NCBI GenBank assembly: GCA_011526585.1
Contig: WYBB01000115.1
Coordinates: 42,265 to 106,264 of the forward strand
DNA length: 64,000 nucleotides
Reading direction: 5' to 3'
From: Deltaproteobacteria bacterium
GTDB lineage: Bacteria; Myxococcota_A; UBA9042; PHBI01
Below, piece after piece: positions 36,301 to 42,505 of the stretch. The position numbers and the translations under genes were made by a program. Within the stretch, counting starts at the first letter, position 1. The number at the start of each line of letters is the position of its first letter. The notes beneath the pieces were generated by a model. It had not been told where the DNA came from, did not search any database, and saw nothing but the letters and a program-made list of their open reading frames with translations.

Positions 36301-38973
36301 GACGGGGAGCATGGACGGGGAGAAGTCGATGCCACCGACGATGATGAGTCCCTCGATGTCGTTGTTGTCGGGGTTCGGATCGAAGGTCGCGGTCTTGGCC
36401 TCGACCCGGAAGAAGTAGACCCCGTCCTTGGCTGGGGCCTTGAGCACGAAGGTGAATTCGGACCGCGCACCCGACTCGAAGATGCCGGTCGACGGTCGGC
36501 AGGTCCAGGACAGCGGCGACGCGTTCTGGGTGCAGACAGAGGCTGGAGGCGCGGTGTGCATGGTCACGCCGTCGGCATCGAGCGTGATGTCGACCGAGAC
36601 GCCGGTCGCGTCGACGGTGCCCGTGTTCTCGACGCGCACGGTGACGTCGGTGGTGGCGTCGTGCGCGAGCACCGGCTTGGCGATGTCGAGCGCGACGGAC
36701 AGATCGGCGACCTCGACCGGCATGCGCACGACGAAGGCCTGGCCGGCCTCGGGGTTGTGCGCCGGGGTGTGTGGCCCCATCTTGCGCAGGAAGGTCGCCC
36801 AGCGGGTGCGGGTCATGCCGGTGAGCGTCGCCTCGCGGTCGGGGCCGAGCGCGACCGCGGTGGCGACATCGTCGCTCGAGACGAGCGGGGACTCGAGGTC
36901 GGGCTCGCCGCCGAGGTAGGAGAGGATCCTGAGGGTCTGGAGATCGGTGTCGACGACGGCGTAGAAGGCGTCGACGCCGTTGCCGACGACCTGGCCGGCC
37001 TCGGGCTGGATCGCGGCGCGGGTCTGCAGATCGGCGCTGGCGGTGCGGCCGGCGAGCACGAGGTACTCGCGGCCGGGGGCGTAGCGGGCGAAGGCGGCGC
37101 CGAAGAGCACGTCGCCGAGCGAGCCGCCGACGAAGAGCACGTTGACGCAGTGGTCACCTTCGAGGAAGGCGACGAAGGCGTCGGTCATGCCGCAGGGCGC
37201 GCCGTTGCAGCTGCTGAGCTCGGTCGCGTCACAGGCGAAGCCGTCGAAGCCGCCGACGTCGCCGAGGGTGTTGCCGACGATCAAGCTGCGCGTGACGCCG
37301 GGCGTGTCCGAAGGCAGCGTGAAGGCCTGCACGATCGCGGCGCCGCCCGTGGTGGCGAGGTAGTCGGTGACCGGCGTCTTGCGCTCCTTGTTCGGCAGGC
37401 GCCAGCGCATCGGGCGGTCTTCGTGCTCGCCGAGGAACCAGGGCTCACCGGCGACGATGTGGATGGCGTTGAAGAGCGAGCGGCCGAAGGGCTGGTTGAC
37501 GACGAGCGGGCTCGGGGCGAAGTGGGGGGCCGGCTGCCAGCGGTCGATCGGGTCGGTCGCGGTCTTCTTGATCGTGAAGGCGTAGGCGTGGTGGGCGACG
37601 CGGTTGGCGGTGGGCGGCGGCTGGTACTGCGGCGTGCCCCAGTCGGGCGAGCGCGTGCCACCGAGCACGGCGAAGGTGTCGGGCGCGACGGCCTGAACGG
37701 CGCTGACGAGGTCGTCGTCGTCGCCGCCGAGGTAGCTCGCCATCACCGGCGCGCCGCTCTCGCGATCGAGCACGAGCACGAAGCCGTCGCGGCGACCCTT
37801 GTGGGTCGGCGCCGGCGCCAGCGGGGCGGCGGCGATGAAGGGGTCGAGGGTCGGCAGATCGGTCGAGAAGGTGTGGCCGACGACGGCGAGGCGGTCGCCG
37901 ATGATCGCGAGCGCGATGGCGTCGTCGTTGCCGCCGAGGCCCGAGGCGTGGGCGACCCAGGTCTTGCACGGGCTGTTGAGGTCACCTGGGACCGTGTGCT
38001 CGCTGCAGGTCGGAGGCAGGAGGTTGTCCTTGGTGCCGCCGTACCAGGTGAGCCAGAGGAGCTTCAGGTCCTCGTCGAGCGCGAGCGCGAAGGCGTCGCG
38101 CGTGAGGGTGCCGCGCACGTTCGGGTCCGGGTGCGCGCCGCCGACGACGTAGGTCTCGCCGGTCGGGGCGATGGCGACGTCGTAGCCCGAGTCCTCGTGC
38201 AGCGTCGGGCCGAAGAGGCCGCCGCTCGGGATGATCGGATCGATGACGAGCGCGCGCGTCGGGTCCCAGGGGCCGAGCTCGAGGGCGACCTCGCCGTCCG
38301 GGGTGACGACCCAGGCGACCGGGACCATGTCGCGCCCGGTCGGTGAGTCCTGCCAGCCGATCGGGGCGGACTCGACGATCGGGCAGGCGGGGTGCGCGAT
38401 GACGAGGCGGCCGTCGCCGTCGACGTGCACCGGGGCGCCTTCGACGCGCAGGCGGATCGAGGTCGGGTCGGCGCCGGCGGCGACGTGGAAGTCGCGCACG
38501 AGGCCGGTCGCGGTGGCATCGACGACGAGGTCGATGCCCGGCCAGAGGTCGGTGTGCACGACGCGTTGATAGCCGAGCGTGTGGGTCCAGGCGGACGGAT
38601 CGGCGCCGAGGTAGCGGTGGATCGGCACGGGCTCCTCGCCGTGCACGAGCGCGGGCGCGGCGCCGACGAAGGTGACGGTGGCGGTCGCGGCCGGCGCGGA
38701 CCAGGTCCACGCGCTCGGCGAGAGCGCGAGCTCGCAGGAGGCGTGGCGGCCGAGGTGGAGCGAGGCGCCGTCGCGGGTCGCAAGCTCGAAGGGCCAGGGC
38801 ACGGCGCGCGCGGGGGACACGGCGAGCGCGAGCGCCAGGGCGGTCGGGATCAGGGCGATGGAGCGCAGATATGACGGTGGCTGCAAGGCGGCCTCGGTGG
38901 CGCCTGGACCCGACCCTGTTCGCAGTGCGCAATGTACGCGAGGTCTGGGTTTGTTCGCAAGGCTCGAAGGCAT
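24307..38973 (-). CDS. Giant secreted multidomain surface protein with MYXO-CTERM-like anchor
   Basis: 4,888 codons from ATG 38973; a TTG at 38886 (residue 30, GAGG 5 nt upstream) may be the true start because the signal peptide (SIALIPTALALALAVSPARA) begins there. Order, from rough positions: DUF7948-like domain (60-270; HRYLGADPSAW, DLWPGIDLVV); SBBP-type propeller repeats (to about 750); DUF11/CARDB Ig-like modules (760-2030); a DSDGDGTPD calcium site; a right-handed beta-helix after a CTLRAALTEINAS motif (about 2230-2930); more DUF11 modules (to about 4030); Cys-rich repeats of CTxDxC-x3-x2-GC type, each with DGTPCDADGS-like turns (4035-4750); an acidic Thr/Ser/Glu stalk; then DGCGCASGGS, one membrane helix and a basic tail. 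Probably surface-displayed; ligand unknown. Antisense open frames are GC-driven shadows. Confidence 0.85.
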   Translation of the reverse strand: MPSSLANKPRPRVHCALRTGSGPGATEAALQPPSYLRSIALIPTALALALAVSPARAVPWPFELATRDGASLHLGRHASCELALSPSAWTWSAPAATATVTFVGAAPALVHGEEPVPIHRYLGADPSAWTHTLGYQRVVHTDLWPGIDLVVDATATGLVRDFHVAAGADPTSIRLRVEGAPVHVDGDGRLVIAHPACPIVESAPIGWQDSPTGRDMVPVAWVVTPDGEVALELGPWDPTRALVIDPIIPSGGLFGPTLHEDSGYDVAIAPTGETYVVGGAHPDPNVRGTLTRDAFALALDEDLKLLWLTWYGGTKDNLLPPTCSEHTVPGDLNSPCKTWVAHASGLGGNDDAIALAIIGDRLAVVGHTFSTDLPTLDPFIAAAPLAPAPTHKGRRDGFVLVLDRESGAPVMASYLGGDDDDLVSAVQAVAPDTFAVLGGTRSPDWGTPQYQPPPTANRVAHHAYAFTIKKTATDPIDRWQPAPHFAPSPLVVNQPFGRSLFNAIHIVAGEPWFLGEHEDRPMRWRLPNKERKTPVTDYLATTGGAAIVQAFTLPSDTPGVTRSLIVGNTLGDVGGFDGFACDATELSSCNGAPCGMTDAFVAFLEGDHCVNVLFVGGSLGDVLFGAAFARYAPGREYLVLAGRTASADLQTRAAIQPEAGQVVGNGVDAFYAVVDTDLQTLRILSYLGGEPDLESPLVSSDDVATAVALGPDREATLTGMTRTRWATFLRKMGPHTPAHNPEAGQAFVVRMPVEVADLSVALDIAKPVLAHDATTDVTVRVENTGTVDATGVSVDITLDADGVTMHTAPPASVCTQNASPLSWTCRPSTGIFESGARSEFTFVLKAPAKDGVYFFRVEAKTATFDPNPDNNDIEGLIIVGGIDFSPSMLPVAPTPDPAVVGMHESALAFLIMRNRGGELARGRVTLTSATPLVVAVDDISGCTATACGDGKTCLPLSCDGPEQSNNAGSFSRTISFGLLDPSAVIAPETGVVITAATTPLDGKPDLFPANDKTTLPITFRRPDLVAVSGTPSVRVVPWSGATTITLVGRDDGPGHTDTFFIDLDARPFTLGSLPTGCQALPTPGMVRCALPRPADALPTGQLYSVQIPLVAPPKADGEVAREVSLPARFQGLHPDSKPGNETLPVKVWLGAVDLRVEAPTPAPTYRTYVDEEVSWTIKNEANDDASNVVVTMLLAHPAGVAVFGASARGGAIICPVTKTGEGSVVTCTLGAMAAQESTIISMSVDARGKGDVVHTINVSSTEPNASAALYPMKHTFVAKGPDIVPSVRLPGVVSFPDGFVRGTETTLVFSATNAGLGASPPEGSKVVIDLTIGATGLTSSNASLDCTWAQLLLPDRRGTRITCKLPFLGAENEHHETTFTITPDQRGNNQVLATATDSNEEKPGDNVATDLFGVLGAELEPTLSGPAKVEAQVAFSLDLKIKNLGPAAAKPAHGLLTFPADRLEVVGSVPTGCTSEPGRIECEQDVVAFGEVTFTLPLRGKKLGSALINGSVNQPKDNNEKVFDLKANLEVVGPDLEVTHVKNDPTSFPVPPQTGSVDFRLRNNSTTTEAIGTDIISRPKATGTPGCDAPLTEITSSMSACSTGIGPGLFYCDLAPGAEAILRFTYKASCIGKVDFEVEAHALGPELDKTNNKATTAINVRAPKLGLVFTPSTVQGPYDDALAGALDATDLSGYGIAAGDAPEDKIHVDLVDVPSPFQLESLTTTSGTCTLSPARCLLESIPANGSIRMQYTVRSSHGPATRTLRALGTVRTAAGLPTAATATLEAQGPDLSISVLTAPSGKTVDERGEWVMEVHNTGPAPAEHPAIAFTEPAGLIDLITVDGATGCAATNTGRVCTLAGPIAPGAHVDVTFGARLKKAGDVTIPARVTSRYEPDANANNNAASLTTRVLGPDLAVTLAAIPDTAGVGDAVTLQLSVQNVGSVASDATTATINLGALVSVSALAAGCTLQQGVAHCAIPSLSPTQTEVFSSQIAGTRAGAITLSAQAKVSGDADPSNDTSTATLTITSSDSDGDGTPDAAEDQGPNNGDANRDNTKDSLQPHVTTIVIPKYGPFIAESLTANTILELVPRANPSPLPAGHRAPLAPDGTFGFRVSGLAPGALATVRFTFPAGVPAHAWWKYDDGTQQWSEFTWDAGTQTGAKLISARVLEVTVQDDGRGDDDPADGTIEDPGTPLLPVMIADDAGDADDADPGDGQCATAANTCTLRAALTEINASQLPRYVVFDFAAPTTIAPTSALPTLTTPAVIDGSDVPGPTASEPGLTISGASLPGPGRLLEFGVAAAGLVGVKLRDVDGHGLVITQPAARVADSWLGRPLYATGGTTEHAAVVADGATDLMIAESWVGRINGGATYGLDLSGEDIRVDGARVNVDPEDGLRLSADLTIGLRLRDTPRARIDRVVVNGANTGVLATGDGTGAVLRESLFGLGANGLCNAFTRDDPGPAEEGRGPCLEKNLQGLVLDGASGWTIGGLDQADRNVFGDHQDAIVVEGGGHDNHFYNNLVGLAADGTCQPAPDIGVATLYDGLCRLYNVRGLAIEHGHDNVVGAPGAGNVFGVGTLELTGADTTDNLVKSNFIGLFADLQTPVKPGFTAQVQTAFYVGGGATGTTIDDNTLSGLYVEGAGTNDTVITNNRIGLLPSGLALPGPDVDFDTYWRVWPRGVLVRDGAARVTVSHNTIANTFDVDACVHVDGHFGAVSEVAIADNLLGLTADGRAATVCEGGAVRVYGVDDVVIDDNLVGACGAETDHGLQLACVRLLGGARGTLVRDNVFGLLRDGRDGPWGAVTPIANPLVLLADAPATTLSGNVMLGSPRFAIYDVSGSGVPLADGTLIVGNRIGVDPDGTRRGAPTEHGILAVGAHAKIGGVAPGEGNTIAGAGAAGIRVGAVSGVVIRGNALADNAELGVSLGGAIPIANDALDADGGPNGSQNHPIVGAFDEDTTSVAVTLSSAASTTYMIDVYGVADPDPSGHGEADLLLGSAELTTDGSGQAAGSVTLSRSPNPGESLTAIATGPDGSSEFGPSVVPIAGPEADLALTLYVEGAAIDQWGYFQPTVENTGPDTATGLTVEIDLPAGVELGAEDWITGGTCTPRTGGLSCAPPDLGLGEIWEVAYLVRSDSAGTYPIVATVASETRDPDPSDDRAEADLLVGPVRYLIQQTSYVDYRTYATGEAVALTSTVACYPGFVGTITDLTITLDVPTGTSVIPDTHPCTVAGAEVTCELGALACAAGFPVNTVTLDLALVFSQGGTHDVVVEASSPAPNIEGPQVATLPPLTVTAPPPALSIDLTSPGSALPSGALATWTATLSNSGASPLVDVQLIVTPPAGMVFRGADAACAPLGDVVICLPGEVPASGSLPIALAFDAPPADGTLQTCARRVSGEAVLEEHCDELGVTVAPFNRALATTTPVVEAATNAPATLSFTVSSASGAPAGTLVLTPSIPVDSVYAPACAAVGDAWHCPVDALAPGAETRIALELVHADAAVITWLASLEGADADALDDATSAVVLVAPSDLCSPWIDTAGFVDGDATPVDAEGFAPGTPSPEAPLRWVLTDAAGALTTPSVALPATTDAVWISWFDARTFGEGADATVAISTDGGQSWQDVYIAEPSPTPGQPAAYSLALGRAALGVDTVNLQARWRVAGVEPGAWQLGGLALTTCQPAQAVLPVEVHASPSFVAVDLDTLASTTFTVENDGSEPLLDAMLTLASDHPEVLVDAGVDSGVCTFDALGARCALPPLDAGESVDVVLSGQSATDLRVALAATLSAPLTLSGTTSAAASWRFGAPSGEGATLSWQPAQISAAPAASGSATLEVAGQGGDVFPGGAVTLTPAPGLMVTPTSGDCLASGDTITCEVPLLGPGQTHALPIEVSPVGASRTELVNAAWAAPGATASADLSVEVAMGGALSLGFVTPDPVPAAREPTLIDLEISAAGAVTAGARVTLDASPALTLRSVTGPDADCAVLEGQASCELPAIGDGQTLTLAIEVLAEDAGAHALFAALALGPAGADPTAAFVWTATRDCAAHPCAEDPCLDTVCDPSLGCLVTTREGEACDPELSCERDGVCSEGACLATGEPCPGADVCEAWQLDCDDQDACTEDTCEPFIGCVNEPAGECCDASDCPAPDALCQTATCVDGACGTAPVADGTPCDADGDACTEDDACVAGTCVAGPAPDCDDGDACTADSCSPATGCVNAPIAGCCQSPADCPATGNACTAATCTAGVCGTAPVSNGTPCDADGSLCTNQDSCQNGTCTAGAPLQCAPDTTCTTTTCQPSQGCVVSPIPGCCTSDAQCPGVAPKCQAIFCDLPSGQCLTTPLPNGTACDADGSVCTEGDSCLAGVCTAGPPRTCNDERVCTTDSCDARLGCRFTLKSGCCESDAACPNDANPCTTRRCDTATGQCGQAPVADGTACDADDSVCTEGDACLAGTCSAGLALACDDGDPCTSDSCDPSSGCRHVDIVNCCQAASECPDDPDPCLVAACDLETRRCTTAPASDGSPCDADESVCTDADACLQGACAPGDALDCDDGDLCTIDACDPATGCTHTASTDPACVCAPLHATTACVDGDLAWHDGCAEPGATAVACDDGDIATEDRCDPELGVCLRVPLGRDDCDTACAGDWTSACEGGHLVWRDPCGLGAGIAAACASAEPCAVARCDDGLGACVLGVSDAPSCAPEGGCDATRALGCDGSDLVWRDGCGERLAVALSCDDGDPRTDDRCDPELAACVRTPSPTELPSRLCESGPGDDEVEAVEVVEAAEVVDELIADTSEPTEEGEPIDTSEPNDTSEPTDTRVTTDTQDAGDVVAPADPGPEDGAEAERQGSTRSGSDGCGCASGGSADLGTLGSMLLVLLLLVAHARRVRRLSGRQSGWPR

Positions 38974-38984
38974 CTGGTTCGGCC

Positions 38985-39124
38985 GTCGATCCCGACGCGG
39001 GCCACGTCGTGCCCGTGCCGCAGCGCCAGATCCCGGCGCACTGGTTGGACCCGCACTCGACGCGGCAGGGCGCCCCGAGCGGCGCCGAGTACGGCGCGTA
39101 GCAGCGGAAGTCGAGCGTGGCCCC
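38985..39124 (-). pseudogene. Coding-like Cys-rich remnant after the stop of the 39125 gene
   Basis: Directly after the TAG of the 39125 gene and in the same frame the minus strand reads GATLDFRCYAPYSAPLGAPC and then RVECGSNQCAGIWRCGTG. Third codon positions are almost all G or C, as in real genes here, and Arg is not over-represented as in shadow frames. Around 38990 this signature fades and no natural stop follows. It looks like the rest of a longer exported Cys-rich protein, cut off by the TAG and then by a rearrangement. Read-through or a sequencing error are alternatives. Confidence 0.45.
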
Positions 39125-39442
39125 CTAACGACACGCCGTCACCAGACCCCGCTCGACGTCGCACTCGATGTCGAACGAGCGCACGAGGCGATAGGTCCCG
39201 TCCGGCACCGCGCGCCGCTCCTCGGCGCTGGTGGCCCAGGCGTGGAGGGTCTCGCCCTTCTTCTCGATCGCGACGGAGCCACCGTCCTCGAGATCGACGA
39301 GGGTCATACCCGTGCGCAGCGTGTGCGTGAAGGTGGCGAGCGACACCTCCCACTTCGGCATGTCGCTCGCGAGCGCCGGGCCCGCCGCCGCCGCACCACC
39401 GATCACCATCGTCCCGAGAATCGCCGCCAGAATGCCCTTCAT
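39125..39442 (-). CDS. Small exported protein, possibly truncated
   Basis: 105 residues from ATG 39442, with AAGGA 5 nt upstream. MKGILAAILGTMVIGGAAAA is a signal peptide with likely cleavage after ALA. The mature part (WEVSLATFTHTLRTGMTLVD, then VAIEKKGETLHAWATSAEER) is beta-rich and has two Cys near the end (FDIECDVERG, VTACR). No known domain. The codon after VTACR is TAG, after which sequence still looks coding, so the gene may be a truncated version of a longer one. A candidate sigma-54 promoter lies about 58 bp upstream. Function unknown. Confidence 0.65.
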   Translation of the reverse strand: MKGILAAILGTMVIGGAAAAGPALASDMPKWEVSLATFTHTLRTGMTLVDLEDGGSVAIEKKGETLHAWATSAEERRAVPDGTYRLVRSFDIECDVERGLVTACR

Positions 39443-39499
39443 CGGTCCTTCTCCGTGCTCGTTGTCCGCCGCTCGTCGACGGTCACGCGAAGGCCTTCG

Positions 39500-39516
39500 A
39501 GCAACGAGCGTGCCGA
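39500..39516 (-). promoter_or_regulatory. Candidate sigma-54 promoter for the 39125 gene
   Basis: Minus strand TCGGCACGCTCGTTGCT: GGCACG, four bases, TTGCT, so the -24 GG and -12 GC are at the right spacing. It differs from the full consensus at two positions (T to C before GG, and C for the purine). It sits 58 bp before the ATG at 39442, a normal promoter distance. Confidence 0.5.
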
Positions 39517-39756
39517 GCGCGCACATCATGCGCGCACCCGCATGAGAGGCCGTGCCGACGACCCGCCTCGGCACGAACGGCGGTGGCGCTACCGTAGACC
39601 TATGGTAGTCCCGTGGAGGCTGCGGATCCGTCGGTTGGGGGCGCAACGAGAGGAGCTTCGAGGCGACGTCATCGACCGCGAAGTGCGCCACGCATCGGCC
39701 GAGCCCGAAGAGCTTCGGCCCCGGCCGCCGGTCGTGAACCGAAACACGCCTCCTGA

Positions 39757-39785
39757 TTGTACGACCTCCGGATTTCGACTAGGGT
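39757..39785 (+). promoter_or_regulatory. Possible sigma-70 promoter of the DUF4157 gene
   Basis: TTGTAC (39757-39762), a 17-bp spacer and TAGGGT (39780-39785), 33 bp before the ATG at 39819. The spacing is ideal, the hexamers are only partial matches, and the segment is locally AT-richer than its surroundings. Confidence 0.35.
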
Positions 39786-39818
39786 CCTGCCCGGGCCGGT
39801 CCACCACGCAGAGGCAAG

Positions 39819-41561
39819 ATGTCCACCGAGACTCTGGCGCCCCAATCGACCACCTCTGTCACCTCGTCGACCCCGTCCTCGTCCTCCACGCCCTCGGGCT
39901 CGTCGCGATCGGGATCGGTGCAGCTCAAGAAGGCCGTCAGCGGCAAGCCGCTCGACGTGCAGCTGTCGATGCTGTCGCCCGTACAGCGCCACGGCGGAGG
40001 TGGGCCCTCGAACGAGGACGTGCACGCCGCGGCTGCGACGGGCATCGCGTCGGGCGGCGGCCCACTGCCTCACGCCGACAAGATCCAGCAGTCCTTCGGC
40101 GGGCACGACATCAGCGCGGTGCAGGCGCACACCGGCGCCGCCGCGCAGAGCGCGAACCAGGCGATGGGCGCCGAGGCCTACGCGACCGGCAACCACATCG
40201 CCTTCGGGTCGTCGCCCGACCTGCACACGGTGGCGCACGAAGCCGCGCACGTCGTGCAGCAGCAGCACGGTGTCTCGCTGTCGGGCGGCGTCGGGCAGAG
40301 CGGCGACGCGTACGAGAATCACGCCGACAAGGTCGCGGACGCGGTCGTGTCGGGCAAGTCGGCCGAGCCGATCCTCAACGAGATGACCGGCGGCGCGCCG
40401 GCGGGCGGCGCGATCCAGCAGCGCTCGATCCAGCAGCGCGCGGTGCAGCGCGAGGAGACGCCGGCCGCGCCCTCGCCCGAGGGCGCGAGCAACACGCAGG
40501 CGCCGCCGCCGGTCGATCCGGCCACGGCGAAGCAGGCGGCGTTCGACGCCGCGAAGGCGACCGCGCTGGGTCAAGCCGATGCGGCGACGGACCCGGGCTC
40601 GATCCGCGGCATGTTGAGCGGCCTGCCGGCGTCGGCGACCGACCAGGCGAGCGGGCTGTCGACGACGTTCGCGACCGACCAGGGCCTCGCCGGCACGATG
40701 ATCGGCAAGCTCGAGACCGCGTTCACCCAGGCGCGCGCGGCGTGGGCGGCGGCCGACGCGGCCAACGCGGCCCAGGGCAAGCCGGCGATGGCGCCCCAGA
40801 AGGAGAACGACTTCATCACGAGCCGCCTGAACATCCTCAAGACCAGCGGTCCGGCGGGCATCAAGAAGACGCTGAACTCGGCGACGGTCGCCAAGCCCGT
40901 CTCGATCAAGGACTGCTTCTGGAACATCTGCGCGGCGAACTGGGACATGTGCGCGCCCGAGGAGGAGGCGAGCGGCGAGCTGCTCGACAGGATCGGCGGC
41001 GTGTACAAGGCGTTCGACGCCGGTGACTTCTGGACCAAGATGGACCCTGCGCTGCAGGGCGCGTGGGCGGCGCACGGCGGGCAGGCGGCGTGGATGGCGC
41101 TGCTGACGAACGGGGCGAAGGTGCCGGTCGCGCCGACCGGCAAGGAGGCCGACCCGGACTTCGCCGACTACACCTCCGGTCGCAAGGTCGCGTTCCCCGG
41201 CACGATCAGCGGCTTCATCAGCACCGCGAACGCGATGAAGAACGCGCAGATCATCAGCGCCGACAAGAAGGGGGTGCTCGACCTGCTCGCGCTGCAGCCC
41301 GGGCGCTACACGTCGCCGAAGATGTTCCTCGCGGCGATGGGCTCCGCCGGCGCCGGCGCCTCGCGCGCGGCCACCGCGGGGCAGGCGAAGGCGGCGCGCC
41401 TCGGCAAGCCGTCGATGTTCTACCTCATCGCCTTCCCCGAGAACGTGTACGTCGCCGAGAACCGCGAGCACGGCGAGACCGCCGGCGACGAGCCCGAGCT
41501 GCAGACGACGAACATGCCTGCTCAGGCGTTCCTCGATGGACCGGTGATGGTGAAGAGCTGA
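39819..41561 (+). CDS. DUF4157 (eCIS-core) protein with HEAAH zinc motif
   Basis: 580 residues, GAGG 5 nt before the ATG. A Ser/Thr-rich head is followed by [21 protein letters not shown] (34-54), then the DUF4157 domain, about residues 83-160: [27 protein letters not shown], and the zinc-type motif HEAAHVVQQ (His140, Glu141, His144). DUF4157 is common in proteins linked to extracellular contractile injection systems, where it is thought to be a protease-like module of cargo proteins. The C-terminal 350 residues, with an odd [13 protein letters not shown] cluster near 360, are unrecognised and could be the effector part. No signal peptide and no eCIS structural genes in the window. The next gene, 25 bp on, may be a partner. 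Confidence 0.85.
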   Translation: MSTETLAPQSTTSVTSSTPSSSSTPSGSSRSGSVQLKKAVSGKPLDVQLSMLSPVQRHGGGGPSNEDVHAAAATGIASGGGPLPHADKIQQSFGGHDISAVQAHTGAAAQSANQAMGAEAYATGNHIAFGSSPDLHTVAHEAAHVVQQQHGVSLSGGVGQSGDAYENHADKVADAVVSGKSAEPILNEMTGGAPAGGAIQQRSIQQRAVQREETPAAPSPEGASNTQAPPPVDPATAKQAAFDAAKATALGQADAATDPGSIRGMLSGLPASATDQASGLSTTFATDQGLAGTMIGKLETAFTQARAAWAAADAANAAQGKPAMAPQKENDFITSRLNILKTSGPAGIKKTLNSATVAKPVSIKDCFWNICAANWDMCAPEEEASGELLDRIGGVYKAFDAGDFWTKMDPALQGAWAAHGGQAAWMALLTNGAKVPVAPTGKEADPDFADYTSGRKVAFPGTISGFISTANAMKNAQIISADKKGVLDLLALQPGRYTSPKMFLAAMGSAGAGASRAATAGQAKAARLGKPSMFYLIAFPENVYVAENREHGETAGDEPELQTTNMPAQAFLDGPVMVKS

Positions 41562-41586
41562 TGCTCGACCGCGAGTGGGGTCGCTG

Positions 41587-42291
41587 ATGTCGTTCGTGTT
41601 CGAGGATCAGACCTATGTCGCGGACGAGGTGCTGCCGGTGCTGCGCGACGCGGCGCACGGCTTCTCGCGCGCGAACGACCCCGACGGGCGCATGAACCCC
41701 GAGAGCTGGGGGCTCGCGTTCGCGCACGCGGTCGCCGAGTCGGACCTGCGGCCGGCGCTCACCGACGCGCTGCGCGCGATGTACGCCGGCAACGACGAGG
41801 CCGAGCTGCGGCTCGCGTTCAACATCGAGTCGGCGCTGACCGCGCTGCCGGCGCAGGAGCTCTGGAACCTGCTCTTCGCCGCCGACCCCGGCGCGCTCGC
41901 CGAGGGTGGGTCGGACGCCGCGCGCGGCGGCATGATCGCGGCGTCCCTGCTCGCGTGCATGGCGCGCGGCCAGACCGACGTCGATCCGCGCGCGTGGCTC
42001 TTGCTCGTGCGCCCCGATCTGGCCGCGGCGATCCGCAACCCGCTCTTGCGCATCGTCGGCGCGCTCGAGCCGGCGCGCGCGGCGAGCACCGTCGCGCTGT
42101 TCGACGCCGGCGACGAGAGCGATACCTTGCGCCGCATCCAGTACGCCGTCTCGAGCCTCGGCTCGGCCGCGCTGACGACGTTCGTCGACACCGTCGCGCC
42201 CGCGCTCGACAAGCTCGGCCGCCCGCTCGGCGCCGAGTCGCGCGCCGCGCTCGCCGCGATGGCGACCGCGCGCCGCAACGCCGGGACCTGA
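41587..42291 (+). CDS. Helical protein downstream of the DUF4157 gene (possible partner)
   Basis: 234 residues from ATG 41587, 25 bp after the DUF4157 stop; an in-frame GTG at 41575 is the alternative. No signal peptide. The sequence is built of helices of similar length rich in Ala, Leu, Asp and Arg (LRPALTDALRAMYAG, AELRLAFNIESALTALPAQE, DPRAWLLLVRPDLAAAIRN, TLRRIQYAVSSLGSAALTTF), consistent with an alpha-solenoid or four-helix scaffold. No known family recognised. The tight linkage to a DUF4157 protein suggests an immunity, chaperone or co-cargo role; this is inference from position only. Confidence 0.65.
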   Translation: MSFVFEDQTYVADEVLPVLRDAAHGFSRANDPDGRMNPESWGLAFAHAVAESDLRPALTDALRAMYAGNDEAELRLAFNIESALTALPAQELWNLLFAADPGALAEGGSDAARGGMIAASLLACMARGQTDVDPRAWLLLVRPDLAAAIRNPLLRIVGALEPARAASTVALFDAGDESDTLRRIQYAVSSLGSAALTTFVDTVAPALDKLGRPLGAESRAALAAMATARRNAGT

Positions 42292-42301
42292 CGCCGCGGC
42301 C

Positions 42302-42472
42302 GCGCGCCTGGTCGCTCGGTACCGCGGCTTCAGGAGGCAGGTCGAGACCTTCTGGCACCCGCCGGATTTTCGCCGCAAGGTCGATCGTCACCGCATGGCG
42401 ACGCCTCTTCTGACCGTGGTCACCGTGCGCCTCGACGCGAAGGGCGACCTCGTCGACGTCGTCGTGTTACGG
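42302..42472 (+). pseudogene. Remnant of a TonB-C-like protein
   Basis: Plus-strand frame reads ARLVARYRGFRRQVETFWHP, then PDFRRKVDRHRMATPLLTVV and TVRLDAKGDLVDVVVL. The Y-R-x-F-R-x2-V-x2-F-W-H-P start and the T-V-x2-V-R-L-D-x2-G-x-L strand resemble the C-terminal region of TonB/energy-transducer-type proteins common in myxobacteria. There is no start or signal-anchor before it, and after about 42472 the similarity ends (the expected SSG-x3-LD-x2-A segment is missing). It is therefore a decayed fragment between two convergent genes. Confidence 0.5.
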
Positions 42473-42505
42473 AGACGACGCCGGTGGCACGTCGCCGTAT
42501 CGGGG

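Larger units (their letters stand above)
39443..39818. other. Divergent promoter region with no gene (376 bp)
   Basis: Lies between the minus-strand 39125 gene and the plus-strand DUF4157 gene. It holds a sigma-54-like element facing left, a sigma-70-like element facing right, and a weak inverted repeat CTACC / GGTAG around 39587-39607. No open frame here has protein-like composition. Confidence 0.5.

Noticed and set aside
39819..42291. A complete eCIS (contractile injection system) locus
   Set aside because: Only a DUF4157 protein is present; no sheath, tube, baseplate, spike or ATPase gene was found in the window.
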